From Cotesia glomerata (Eukaryota; Arthropoda; Insecta; Hymenoptera; Braconidae), in contig NC_058159.1 in assembly GCF_020080835.1 (NCBI RefSeq), positions 21,734,474-21,798,473 on the forward strand: a stretch of 64,000 nt of DNA, read 5' to 3'. How positions within the stretch are numbered: position 1 is the stretch's first letter; each line of letters begins with the position of its first letter. Made by a program: the position numbers and the translations under genes. Positions 32,185-44,329 of the stretch are shown here, in pieces. The notes under the pieces are model-generated. The model had not been told where the DNA came from. It did no database searches and saw nothing but the letters and a program-made list of their open reading frames with translations.

Positions 32185-34121
32185 AATAATTTTTTCTCGC
32201 ATATTCTATAAACTCACATTAAGATGATCCTCTCCACATTCCTTTCTCAATCCTTCCCTACCAATATCCTGTTACGTGAATGTGGAACGTTTCACGTAAT
32301 AATTACCGTAACTCCTATTCTTTCCCGCTTCACAGCATTATTTATATTTGTACATTTGTACATTTTATTTATAATACATTTTATTTATTTTATTTGTACA
32401 TAGCGAGAAGTTCCAGGGATGGCCTGCATGTTCAATCATCTTTCAGATTTTCTTTATTTGACTGGAAAGAATGCCTTAAATTCATGCCTCAAGATTATAA
32501 TACCACCTTAATTACAAGGTCAAAGTTCGATCCTACGTAAGAGTGATTATTTATTTAACGCTTTATGCGTTTTTTTTTTTAAGTACATCGTATGTTTTGG
32601 GGCGGGACAAAATTTTTTCGCATAAGAGAATGGTCTCAAGACTCGTATGTATAAAAAGCTAACTAAACATTCGATTTCATGAGTGCGGATGATTAATCCG
32701 CAGATTATGCGGTTTATATCATCAATTCAAGGGCGGAAAATAAATAATAAAAACCAATATAGTCGTAATTTTATGATTTTAGCTTAATGTATGTCCTATA
32801 AGTTGATAATTAATGCTTTATGATGGACAGTTACATTTTGAGGTCCAGTTAAATTTCACAAGTAATTTTTTTACTCAAAAATAAAATTCAATTTAGATGA
32901 AACTATGTCAGTTAAAGAGAAAATATAAATAAGTGTTTGAAATAATAAAGTATATGCCCATGATCTCATCTGTTAAAAGTTTGTATAACCGATAAAAAAA
33001 TACAAACTTTATATTCACTTAAAAATAGCTTATATTTTTAATAAAAACGTAAGAATATAGCTAGCAACCTTCCGAAAAGTTAGTTATGTACGTCCGTATA
33101 TAAAAAAAAGTTTCAAGTCGATATTATAATCCCCAGGATAAATAATATATAAGATAAAAGATAAGACATAAAAAATTTTAAAAAGAATTTCGATGATATG
33201 CCGAACGGCGTGACAGCTGGCCGTTGGGATAGTAACAATATCTCAATATATACCAACAACTCTAGTTTGTCCCACCGTACAAGATTGTTAAAGCTTGATA
33301 TGGGATAGATATGAGCCCTGCGAAATAGAAATAGAGTAGAGTTGAGTTGAGTAGTGGAGTGAAGTAGAGTGGAGTGGATAGGAGTTGAGTCGAGTTGATT
33401 CGAAAAGAGCTAGGCCAGAGCCAGAGACAAACATTGAAACAGCACACAGGGTTTGAGGCACAAGTAGAAGTGAATATAGAACGGGAACAGTAGACCGGGT
33501 AGGTATGAGTGGGTGAGACCAGGAAGTGGCTTCCAAGTAGGATACAGTTTAGACTGAGAGGGTGAAGGAGAAAATACCGGGTAGTAAAGAAACAGCTGGC
33601 ACATACTGGCGACAGCCCGCCCGTCACTAACTCAACCTCGATACACACGCGCCATGTGCGCCGATCTCAACTATACAACAAACTTCATTGATGTTGGGGT
33701 GAAAAGAAGAACGGAAGGCTATGTTAGGACTTACGAATATTGTATCCACTGTGCTGCACTGGCCGGATTAACTGTGTCTTTCTTGTTTTAACTCTATAGA
33801 CCGTGCCTTCCCGTAAAAAATTTTTCCTGATATGCCCAATTTTTATATCTGGCTATACATGGCTTGATCTGGTCATATATGACCGTACTAGGCTAGATAT
33901 GAAAGTAAGAAGAAATTGATTAAAATTTTCTAATGTTTTATTTTTTCCAGAAATAAATACTTCAACTAACATGTTTCATTAAACAGGAATCGTTATAGAA
34001 ATCGTATAAAATAATAACATAAAATTGTATAAATTAATATAAGTCAATTTGTAGAAATTGACCAAAATAATAACCTATGTTAGATAAGTTTCTTAGAAGG
34101 GTTATAGAAATTATTTTTATA

Positions 34122-34602
34122 CACTGAGAAAAAAGTATTTTGATAATCAGGATATCAGGTATTTTGATAATCAAAATACCACGTATTGTGATTATCAAAA
34201 TATAAGTCAGTTCAAAACCTATACTCTGCGCAGTAATACTATAATATGTGCGCTGTCACTGCCATCGACGTTTTAACACTGTCAGTCAGTTTATTTGATT
34301 TATGCACTGATGAAAATATAATTCAACTAATATTTATTATATTAGCTTGAAAAAAATTTATTATTACACTTTTAATTTTAATTTTTATTTGTTTTGTTAG
34401 TTTTATAAGTCAATTGATTTGTGCCAGTAAAGTGAGGTTATAAACATCTAATAGTCTGTTATATTGGTATACTGATAATCAGTATACCTAGGTATTGTGA
34501 TAATCAGTAAACTTATTGTGATTATCAAAATATCACGTATTCTTAGTAGTACAATACCAAGTATTTTGATTATCAAAAAAAATATCCTTAGTAGCAAAAT
34601 AC
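34122..34602. mobile_element. TGATAATCA foldback MITE
   Basis: ACACTGAGAAAAAAGTATTT on the left, then many TATTTTGATAATCAAAATA-like palindromes, and AGTAGCAAAATACTTTTTTT on the right. An intact right end should read ACTTTTTTCTCAGTGT; instead it runs into poly(T) and a Jockey-like LINE, so the LINE may have inserted in or replaced the right end. Confidence 0.5.
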
Positions 34603-36935
34603 TTTTTTTTTTTTTAGTTTTAAAAATCTCTTTATTAATCTTATAAATTCTTATACATGGTAGTACATTTTTAATTTTTGATTTTTAGATAGTTTATTGC
34701 TCTGTGAGAGCATTCACGGATCATTTGATTGTTGAGTAACATCGTAATATTTTAATGTTGATGAATTTTTTGTGGTAAAATTTGCTAAAAATCCACTTAG
34801 CCTCTTTATTACTTAACTCTAAACTTACATGCTAATATTTACAAAGAAAATAATTACATTATTTACAAACTTTTATAGCTTATGCTAGATTACTGAAGTA
34901 TCAGACTATTTGGAAGTTTATGTTTTATGTTGAAAGGTACTTTATTTATACTTTTATAAATATGTTTATTAAGAATACTTACTAAGGTGATTTATTCGTT
35001 CATCATAAAAGGTTTCTGTTTGTTTTTTAATATCTAGATATATTTCTCTTAAACCTAACTTATCATGTAGTTTTTTATTCGATGTTCTAGGTGGTGCGTT
35101 AATTATCATTCTTAAAATGTTATTTTTTAATACTTTTATTTTTCTTAGATTAGTATCACATGTACCACTCTACATCGGTGCAGCATACATAAGTATTGGT
35201 TTGATCATACTTTTGTATAAAATTATTTTATTTTTTAAACTTAATTTACTGTTTCTATTAATAAGTGGAAGAAGGATTCCTTTCATTTTATTTGCTTTTT
35301 CATATGTATACATAATGTGATTTTTAAAAGTTAGTTTGTTATCAAGTATTGCGCATAAGTGTTTAACTTGGTTCTTTGGTTCAATAATTGTGTCATTTAC
35401 TTCAATAGTGAGATCTTCTGGTTTTATTTTCTTATTTCTAAATGTTTTACTAATTTTTTTACTAAAAATAATTAGTTCTGTCTTGTTTTCATTTATTTCG
35501 ATTTTCCATTTGGTAAAGAATTCTAAGATACTGTCTAATTGTTCTTGGATTAGTCTGACTGCATTCTTTTTGCACCACGATGCAACGACGAGAGCGGTAT
35601 CATCGGCAAATAACGCAATTTGTGTTCTTGGATTGGTTGGAATGTTGTTTATATAGTATAAAAAGAGTATTGGTCCCAGTATTGACCCTTGTGGAACTCC
35701 TGCTGCTATGTTTTGTTTTCTAGATTTTGTGTTTTTTATTATTACTTTAAAGTTTCTATTTGTTAGATATTTATCTATTAATTTGATTAGGTATTGAGGA
35801 AAGACTAAGTTTATTAGTACAGTGATAAGCCCCTTGTGCCAGACTGTGTCGAATGCTTTTTCTATGTCAAGCAATACTATTGCGGTTGATTTGTTGATGT
35901 TAAAGTGGTTTGAGATGTAAGCTGTCATTCTGATGAGTTGATGGACTGTGCTTCTTTTTTCCCTGAATTCGAACTGTTCCTCTATTGATAAGTTATGTTC
36001 TTTTTCGAATTTTTTGATTCTATTTAATATTATGGATTCAAATACTTTACTAAGAGTTGAAAGTAAGCTTATGGGTCGATAATTTTGAGGAAATATTTTG
36101 TCTTTGCCGGGTTTTTGGAAAGCTAGTACATTTACTGTTTTCCATTGGGTGGGAAAGTATGAGATTTGGAAGCAACTATTGTAAATGTAGGTTAGTTGTA
36201 CTATTGCTTTTTTGGGGAGATTTTTGAGTATTATGTTTTGGATGCCGCCTGGTCCGGGAGCTTTTCTGGGTTTTGTAGTTTTTATAATTTTTGAAATTTC
36301 ATTTGGAGTTGTTAATAATATTTCATCTGTGTTTAAGGGTGTATTTATTAAGTTATAGTATGCATTATTTACCGATTCTTCCGTCTCCTCATCTCCATAA
36401 TCCTCCGTAATATGGTGTACTGATTCGAATTGTTCTGCTAGTGTGTTTGCTTTGTCAAGGTCTGAGAAAACTAGTCCGTTTCGTCCGTGTAGAGTTGGAA
36501 TACCGTTATCTGTTTTTTTTTGGTAAAAGATTTAGCAGTTTGCCATAGTGTATTATTGTTTATTTTAAGATTTTCCAGCTTTTTGTCTCATGATTCGTTG
36601 TTATATTTTTTAATATTTATTTTAATGTCATGAGTCAATTGATTTTTTAGAGTTTTGAAAGTTATTCGTCCTGTCCTTTGGTATGCTCTTCTTACATTGT
36701 TTCTTTGTTTGATTAGTAAGAGAATGTTGTCTGGTAGTGGTTTTATTTTATAGTTATTTTCTATTTTAGGTATTGATGTTTCTATTGCGTTGTTTATGAG
36801 ATTTGTAATATTTGAGACTTCTTTGTCTACTTCACTAGTAGTTGTTAGTTGTTTACTGAGATTTAGGTGTTTATTGATATGTTGTCTAGGTTGGACCTTG
36901 TCCGTCAATATGGAGGGCCCGGGCAGCTCTTGCAC
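34603..36935 (-). mobile_element. Jockey-like LINE, 5'-truncated
   Basis: Minus-strand non-LTR element with a poly(A) end (T-run 34603-34615 on plus), a 3' UTR of about 350 bp and most of the RT-bearing ORF. The 5' end is lost around 36935, inside the region between endonuclease and RT. No target-site duplication could be identified by eye. 5' truncation is usual for LINE insertions. Confidence 0.8.
34969..36935 (-). pseudogene. Jockey-like reverse transcriptase ORF, interrupted
   Basis: The order of motifs is clear: pre-RT with LPDNILLLIKQRNNVRRAYQ (about 36740); KAPGPGGI (about 36260); NYRPISLLSTLSKVFESII (about 36070); EEQFEFREKRSTVHQL (about 35960); LDIEKAFDTVWH, GVPQGSILGP (35671-35700), LFADDTALV (about 35590-35615) and a thumb ending in ILMYAAPM. 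In-frame stops occur at 35170-35172 and about 36589-36591, both where Trp is usual in the family, and a homopolymer near 36520 shifts the frame. After the 35170 stop the frame stays open through NAPPRTSNKKLHDKLGLREI to TAA TAA at 34966-34971. It is inactive but young enough that the frame is mostly kept. Confidence 0.85.
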
Positions 36936-38568
36936 TCATTTCTGGTAGATTGTATACACAGTAGTCCGTTAAAGTTAAACTAGAAGACGGAGTTGAAGAA
37001 CCAAATAACTGAAAATAAAGTACAGAACTAAGCAACAAGAGCAATAGTGCCGGATTGAGCCACCAATTTTTCATCTTTCTCTCGTGCTGGGCTTAAGAAA
37101 CTCTCTTGGTTTTCATGGCTAAAGGATGGAAAGGTCATAAAGATGTGAAGGGGAAAACTACAGCATCAAGAGAGAGTAGTTCTTAGAATGGAGAAAGGAG
37201 AAAGGGCACAGTAAAAGAGGGAAAAAGATCCCGTACAAGTTTTCTTTGCGACAGGGACTTTACGAGTCAAGGACTTTATTTTGGCTTGATCGGAAAGGCT
37301 CGGACTTCAAAGTAGTTCCCGGGGAAAAAAGTGCCGGTCACTTTTCTTTATACAATTTATTTGTCTTTATTTTGGATTTTCAGCGGTATTTACTTCGAGT
37401 TATAGTTATAGTTATAGTTGCAGTTAACCGTAGCTGGTAGCTGTACCGAAATATATAGTTGCGGTTGAGAGGAACTTCTTGCTGCAATTTATACATCAAA
37501 GCGTCATAATTATTTGTATGAATGTGATGTATACTGATGTAGGTAGTAGGATACGTTGATTTTATGCCGTAAGCCATTCAACGTTTCAACACAATATCGT
37601 AGTATGATGAAAGGTATCCTTAAGAGACGGAGAAGACGGGGATTCATCTTTAAAGCTCATCGTTTATAATTGTTATTGTCAAGCGTCTTATTCACGTATC
37701 TCATGTTTCATGTTTCCAGTTTAGTGTTTCGTGTTATGCTATACGACTTCTGGATAACGAACCGCATTAATTAATTCGTTCAGACGGGATTATTATTATT
37801 TTTAGATTGTCATTTTGAGGATTTTCGGTTAATTGAGAGTATCGTTGTGAGATCTCTTTTGTTAAGATATGAGATATTGTAAATTTTCAAAGTGCAGTTA
37901 GTTAAGAAATATGAACAAAAACAATTTATGTGTAAAAGATAAAGATAAAATAAATATTTTTCAAGCATAAATAAAAAACTTATAGTGGTTATTCAACAAA
38001 ATGAAATTTTGATTTTTAAGAAATTTTTTTTTTTTATTTCAAATCTACAACTAATGATATACAATTTTAATTTCGTACATTTCAAGGGATGTTTATTGTT
38101 ACATAAGTATTTTTGAAGTATTTTAGTTGTTTTTATGTCCTGATAAACTAATTAACTTGATTAAAGAGCAAAAATCTTTAATCAAGAGAATCATTTTGAA
38201 GAATTAGATTATTTTAAATCAAGAAATAACATTCTTGGATTAAGTAAAATTTACCTAAACTAAGAAAAATTTCTTACTTGAAAAATTTTCATACTCAAGT
38301 AATGATTGTTTGACTCACTAAATTGGTTTTCTTTGCCTAAAATTTTAGCTATTGAATAAAGTTCATTTTCTTATCAGAGTAATCGTATAACTATTAAAAA
38401 AATTTTCTTGATATTCTAAATTATTCAAATCACCTGATGTCATTTAAAACCATTCAAATATTTCTAAAAATTTTAATAATTTTGAAAATCGTTAAATTTT
38501 TCCAAAGATATAGAAATCTCTTAAAATTTAATTTTATTTCAGCACAGAATTTCTTTTTTTTTTATTAA
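36936..38568. other. Unique non-coding sequence, with TTGATTCAAG-type words
   Basis: 36940-37800 is somewhat less AT-rich and not recognisably repetitive; no exon could be supported. At 38140-38390 the CTTGATTAAAG/AATCAAGAA word family occurs. Confidence 0.35.
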
Positions 38569-38714
38569 GTAAGGTAAAAGCCCCAATATATGATCATGTA
38601 CCAGTATATGATCACTCCATGTATTTGTATACCTATATTTGTGAGTATAGATATACAAATACATGAAGTGATCATATACTGGTACATGATCATATATTGG
38701 GGCTTTTACCTTAC
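38569..38714. mobile_element. 146-bp near-perfect hairpin element
   Basis: GTAAGGTAAAAGCCCCAATA at the left and TATTGGGGCTTTTACCTTAC at the right. The arms are complementary over more than 60 bp with very few mismatches, around a centre at about 38641. A partial copy (right arm and centre) follows the second assembly gap at 55514-55603. If transcribed it would form a long stable stem. Confidence 0.8.
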
Positions 38715-40375
38715 ATATTATTTTTAAAATTAAATAAAAAATTTTTCACGTTTAATTTTCTGAGAACTCAAATATTCGCTTAATTTAAAAAAATGTATTC
38801 CAAGCTAACTGAAAGTATAATTCACCTCCAACAAAAGAACCAAAAAACGAAAATTCACTGTATTCAACACTATATATAAGTCCTTTTTTATTAGCGTTTC
38901 TCACCCTTATTCGGGGAAAAAAAAAAAAATAGCAATAACCCAATAAATCACTCTACTTGATATATCTATAGATACGAATAAATATAAATTAAAGTTATAT
39001 TGACCGACGTGATTAATTTAATGGAGAAGAAAAGGAGTAACATAAAGAAGTTAATGCGAAAATTTCTGAGCAGACTGTGCAGCAGTATCAGAAGTAGGCG
39101 AGTACTGGCAATCTTTATAGCCATTATCCGCATGTTGTATCGATGATTCAAGCAAGTTTTCTCGGCCAATCGAGCAGTAACGATGGTAGTTGTACCCCAT
39201 TCGCTTGGTATACGCCAGTCGTATAATCATCGATATTTACCAAGCTTCGTGTGAGAGTTTCAAGTTGTGAAACTGCCGTTCTCTACATATATATAAAACC
39301 TAGACAGTATATTCAGCACATCTATATAATGTAAAACAGTGTTTGTTGATACATCTACAGCAATAGAAATAGGGGTAGCGTAAAACGAAGTGGTAGTTGT
39401 TGTAGTCTGGAGACCTTGTCGTTTATTCCCTCTGCTACCTTTCTCTCCTCATGCCAAAAGCATAATGCTACGAAAATACGTGGCAATGGTATGCTTCATC
39501 AGGTGTCCATGTTCCACGACAATGTATTGCGAAATAACGTTGAACGAGCTATCGTAACACACTTTTTATTTTTTAATATTTTTTATTCAACATTATTATA
39601 GAATAGCGAAGACATTTTATTCATAAAAGCTATTTATTGCCCGAAATATTTTTAATTACATTTTTTATTCACTGATGGTATATATCATTTAGTATTATTT
39701 ATTTTTATTTTCATTTTTCCGTTTAGTTTACTCATTTTTCGGAGCTTAAGTGGAAAAAAGGTCGACAGGTGATTCGCAAAAGAAGTAATGTAAAAATAGG
39801 TCGCATTTAGCCGGGCAATATGCGAATTTTCCATTGCGCGCGTAACTCTTTCTCAAGTTTACTCAGCTCTTGACGAGTGTAAATGAAAAAAATCTCCCCG
39901 CTAGTATGTGCGTGATAACGCGCGGGATATAACAATAATAGAGCTCGTTGCTGGAAAAAAACGTTAAAAAAATTCTGGATTGTATCAACAAGTCAATAGT
40001 CTGAATTTTTAACTGGGATATTAAAATAATGTTTTTTTTTTTTTTTTTCTTTTTTTTAAGTGGATTTGTTTAGAAATTTTGAACAGCTTCCATACGATTT
40101 TCAGAGCATTTTGTAACTGATATTTTGTAACCAATTCACTAGTTATTCATTTTTACAGTATTGAATATTTTTCGCAATACGATTTTGTTTTGTAGATTTT
40201 AAATATTTTACACAGATTGAATAGAAAATTATTTATAAATAATAATAAAAGATAAAAAAAACCTTTATAGCCAAATAAATAATAAATTAACAGATTAATC
40301 TGATATACATATATATGTTGACGCATGAAATTTTAGATTGTTGCGAGGTAAGCTTATCAGTCGTAGTCATCATAA
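38715..40375. other. Unique AT-rich non-coding sequence
   Basis: No supported gene. Around 39285-39320 TATATATAAAACC is followed about 30 bp later by ATTCAGCA, which looks like a TATA box and start site, but no transcript can be built from it. Confidence 0.3.
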
Positions 40376-40378
40376 ATA

Positions 40379-42253
40379 TAGGGGAGGGGGGGGGGAAATG
40401 GGGTACTTAAGAAACCGTTATGATTTTAAGGACTTAAATATGCTGATTTTTCTCGTTTTCAGTCGTAATTGAAGGGAAATAATCAAATTTCAAGGCCGTA
40501 GAAAAAAATTTTTTTTTTTTTTGCAGGCAAAATGGGGTACCCCCTGAAAAAGTGAAAGAAAAATTTCATTATCCGAAAATGAAATGTCGTTAAAAAAATA
40601 ACATTTTGTTATCGATAAGTCTACGAAAGAACCCAGAAAGATGAACAAATCACCCAAAAAAGAAACATTGTTATAGTTGACGCAATATACTCCTAACAAA
40701 AATTGAGGTAGCAAAAAAAATTTTTTAATTTTGTAGTAATTTTTGACGGGTTTCGCTTGAGTAAAAATAATATCAAGATAAAAAAAAGAGTTCCCTTGAG
40801 AAGATTCTAATTTTTGGATCTCCCGGTGAAAAATTTTTTAGACATAGTTCTCACGCAATTCTAAGCAATAGCACGAAAAAAAAAATTCGTAATTTTTTTG
40901 CACTCTCTTTCTTGGTTTAGGGATTCAGGAAAATTTTTTCAAATTGAATGATCTTGTAGGCCGGAAGATCTTATTTTTTAAATTAAATATCTCACAAGCC
41001 CACCAAATGATTTTGAAGAAATTGGCGGCCTCTGACACAGTTTTCTGAGCATTGATAGTTAAATTATGACATCAAAAATTATCCGTGAATAAATTTCGAA
41101 GTTATTTGAAAAAGACATTCTTTTAGAATGGTTAATTTACACAGAAAAAAAGGTTCACTTGAGCCAAGAAAATATTTTTCTTCCTAATTATTTCCTTGAG
41201 CGAAAAAAAATTTTCTTTTTGACACAAGAAATTTCACTTATTCCGACAAAATTAACTCTCTTGTTTTAAGAAATATGTATCTTGATCCAAGAAAATTTAT
41301 TTAAGTCAAGAAAATCTTCTTGTTTGGAGAAAATTCAGCCTCTTGCTCCAAAAAATTAAATATAAAGATAGAAGTAAATTTTCATTAATATTTTTATTGA
41401 TTAACAGATCAAATGGGAAGATCAAATAATGTTGAATCATTTTTTTTCATTCAATATGTATAATTGCACGCTAAAATAATATAAAATGGGTATCAAATAT
41501 TCAAGAGAAAAATTTTCTCAAGGTGAGAAAATTTTTTTCTCAGCTGAAGTAGGTGGCACTGTTTCCCTAAAGTATCTAAAAATCTTGATTAAATGTAAAA
41601 ATTTATTGCATCAAGTATTTATGATAATTTGAATTAAGAAAAAATTACTTCCACCAAGAATAGAATTTCAAGAAAAATTTTTATTTCGGGCAACACAACT
41701 TCAGTCTTCCTTCAGGCACCTGAAAATTTTCTTGAGCCAAGAATTTTGTTCTCCAGTCAAGAAATCTTTCTTTCTGTGTAAGATTTTTCTTCGACACATT
41801 AGAAGTTTACACTCATATACACACACGCCGACAGATATCCTCGTAGGAATATTAAGAACTAGTTCCTAGGACCTTAAAAATGTGAAGATCAGATTAGAAC
41901 TTGATTTTCGAAAACTGGCATGGAACCAATGACTCCCCGATTTGTTTTTTTTTAATCATTCATTTGTAAAGCGAGAACTTAAAAATTTAGAAAAAGTAAT
42001 CGTAGATGTGAAAAAAAATTTATTACGATGCACAATGACGATAAAAATTACTGTAAGAAAAGTTAGAAAAAAAAAATTTTTTTTGTTTTTTTAATTAAAA
42101 AATTTTTTTTTTCTTTTAAATTGTAGGAAATGACGTTATAATATATTTTACGAAGCTGAAAGAGCTTTTTGGAAAAAAAAATTTTTCTTACGAAATTTTG
42201 GGGGTACCCCATTTTGCCACCCCTACCCCATTTTGCCCCCCCCCCCACCCCTA
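40379..42253. mobile_element. 1.9-kb element with poly-G/poly-C ends (GGGGTA inverted ends)
   Basis: Left end ATAGGGGAGGGGGGGGGGAA then ATGGGGTAC, with GCAAAATGGGGTACCCC about 140 bp in; right end GGGGGTACCCCATTTTGCC, CCCCTACCCCATTTTGC and a run of C ending CACCCCTACTA. The ends are inverted. The minus ORFs 40490-40714 and 42063-42248 only read the ends. A second foldback lies within at 41149-41781. Confidence 0.6.
41149..41781. mobile_element. Nested ACACAGAAA foldback element rich in CAAGAAAAT
   Basis: TTACACAGAAAAAAAGG on the left and CTTTCTTTCTGTGTAAG on the right. The inside is filled with variants of CTTGAGCCAAGAAAAT in both orientations. It is the best-bounded member of the CTTGATTCAAG word family seen elsewhere in the window. 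Confidence 0.6.
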
Positions 42254-43228
42254 CTAAATTATATCAGAGAGCTAATATGTATGATTGTACTTAGGTACAT
42301 AAATCTACTAACTACTGTTATTATTGTTGTTACATAAAAAAATAATATTGATTTCAAATAATTTATAGATATAGCGCACTATATCAGGTGGATTGCTCTC
42401 GCAATAATTAACCGATCGCAATTAAATCTCGTGGAAGTAGAAGTGAAATATTTTTGATAATGAGCCAAATTGGTTGATTAGTTTGGGAATAGCATGGATA
42501 CTCCAAATTTTTTTTTTTTCATTTATGTACTAATCATATTTCTGTAAATTATAGTGAAACAACTCTTTAACTATAAATTTCATGTCAAAAGTTCAATGTT
42601 TAATAATTAATTACACAAAAACTCTTGGTCAGATTTTTTTGGAAAAATTATTTCATTAGTTATTTAATGGATAATTTATTTTTTTGAGTACATAACTTTA
42701 ATGTCCGATCACACTGAAGTAAAATAAATTTTTTAAGTTGTTTTACAAAATATTTTGAAAACTCGTAGATATTTCTCATTTTTTCTTCAAAATTTTCTCA
42801 CTCCACAGTTTTAAAATTTTGTCTAATTTTTCATCTCAAAATTAATATTCTATACACTATTTAAAAAGTAAGTGATATTACAGCAGAAAAATGAAGCTAA
42901 GCATAAAAAACAAAATATGTAAGGCTTATATATTAAATAAGCTAGCTTTTTGAAATTTTTCTGTTTTAAAATAATAAAACCAACCCTTTTATTTTCAGTG
43001 GAGCTAAAAGACACTTTCTAAAAAGATAATCAAGTGTCTTGTGAGTACCCGCGATTAATTTCTCAAGGCATGTCGAGAGTTGGTATGTTACAAATTAACA
43101 TCAGTGCTTTGATAATGCAGGGGATTAAGAAGACTTGCCTGGGGTTTAAGTTCTGTTTTTTCGCGTTAAAGCCTTTTAGTCTTTCACACTTTGTAACTGT
43201 TCTTTTACCAACTAAATGAATGTATATG

Positions 43229-43322
<94 letters not shown>

Positions 43323-43380
43323 TTATATATATACATTTATATGTACAAACTTTACTTTGATATATATCTTACCTCGTGAT
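42254..43380. other. AT-rich non-coding; (TA)n tract
   Basis: No gene supported. A (TA)n microsatellite of about 87 bp occupies 43232-43318. Confidence 0.45.
43232..43318. repeat. (TA)n microsatellite
   Basis: Pure TA tract. Confidence 0.97.
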
Positions 43381-43433
43381 ATTCGTGAGTGAAGCATGTT
43401 CGTTCATTTAATGTCTAAGCAGCATAGTAGGGG

Positions 43434-43680
43434 ATGGAAGTAGTGTATTTGCGCGCGCGTTATCTTCTCGCGCCGTCTCTCTTCATCCCATTGGTCCTCG
43501 CGTACGCCGAAAAGCATGAGGTGGATTTTAACGCGGTACCAGCAGTTTACCGGCGTCAAGTCGACCCGACGGACGCGCACCAAAATCATTTAAGCTCTCA
43601 ACAAGCCAAAGGACACGTGCACCTTCTCGTGGTTACTTTTGTACGGCATTTAATAAAACGTTTCTCCACTGAAAAAAAAA
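43434..43680 (+). other. CpG- and GC-rich patch; possible promoter or exon
   Basis: About 200 bp with many CG dinucleotides (GCGCGCGTTATC, TCGCGCC, CGTACGCCG, CGACCCGACGGACGCGC) in otherwise 70 % AT-like DNA and without repeat copies in this window. A plus-strand ORF starts at 43434 and stays open through a poly(A) run to 43835; its first 80 residues have ordinary composition, the rest is AT-driven. No domain recognised. It could be a promoter or 5' exon, or part of an unrecognised gene. Confidence 0.3.
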
Positions 43681-44122
43681 AAAAAAAAAAAGAATTAATA
43701 AGAATTTATTCATGTTTATTTAATTTTTTTGTTTTGTTTTTATCTGTTGTATTTTATTTGATGGTGACAGTGGGATCCTTTATTAATTTTAATTTAAAAA
43801 TTAAATTAGTTTTGTTGAAGGCGAATCTAAGATGAAAAGATTGAAAGAAAAACTAAAAATAGAAGTAATCATTTATTTTGTTTAAAATGACAAAGAGTAT
43901 GACTTTTAAAAAAAAGCCACGTGATCGGCTTATAGTTTTTTTTGATGGATGAAAAGATTTTTCAAGATTAAATGTTGAATTTACGTCGTTAGTGTGAAGT
44001 GGTGAGAGTTTGTCCAAAGTTGTAATTCTATTTATTTTTTTTAATTCTTTTTTTTTTTAATATTTTTTTATTTTTCATTTTTATTTGGAAGGACGCTGTC
44101 ATTTTTATTGCCGTTCGCTTGC

Positions 44123-44191
44123 TCAGTGTTTTCAATTCTCGCGACTCTGGTGCTTGGCAAATTGACATTGGGAATTTGCCGAAGATCAGCG
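44123..44191 (+). promoter_or_regulatory. Initiator-like TCAGT followed by donor-like GGTAAGC
   Basis: TCAGT at 44123-44127 matches the arthropod initiator. About 65 bp of less AT-rich sequence follows, ending in ATCAGCG|GTAAGC, a good donor at 44192. This could be a short non-coding first exon of the gene whose coding exon is at 59566. There is no direct evidence; initiator-like pentamers are frequent by chance. Confidence 0.2.
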
Positions 44192-44329
44192 GTAAGCCGA
44201 GATTATTATTAATATCTGACGAAATTTCTCGTCATAAGTTTTCCCGGGAGGGATTATCTATGACGTTTAATGATATACCGTCTGGAATCGGGATAAGGGT
44301 TTTATTGGTTGATCATTAATGTGTTTTAT

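Larger units (their letters stand above)
27103..34272. repeat. 7.2-kb duplicated block, copy 2 (uninterrupted)
   Basis: Direct repeat of 1-7259. It carries the same nested elements in the same order: MITE, tandem 600-bp unit, 202-bp structured insertion, microsatellite element, foldback and tRNA-like unit. The (TG)n tract differs slightly in length. Near 33.0-34.2 kb it is shorter than copy 1 by many small deletions, which look like consensus errors in low-complexity sequence. It continues past 34272 into a MITE and a Jockey-like LINE that are absent from copy 1 because of the gap. Confidence 0.95.

Noticed and set aside
1..34272. Polydnavirus proviral segment flanked by direct repeats
   Set aside because: The direct repeat is 7 kb of transposon-rich DNA, not a short segment-excision motif, and no viral-type genes lie between the copies.
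39285..39325. TATATATAAAACC plus ATTCAGCA as a TATA promoter
   Set aside because: TATA-like words are abundant in this AT-rich DNA and no downstream exon could be built.
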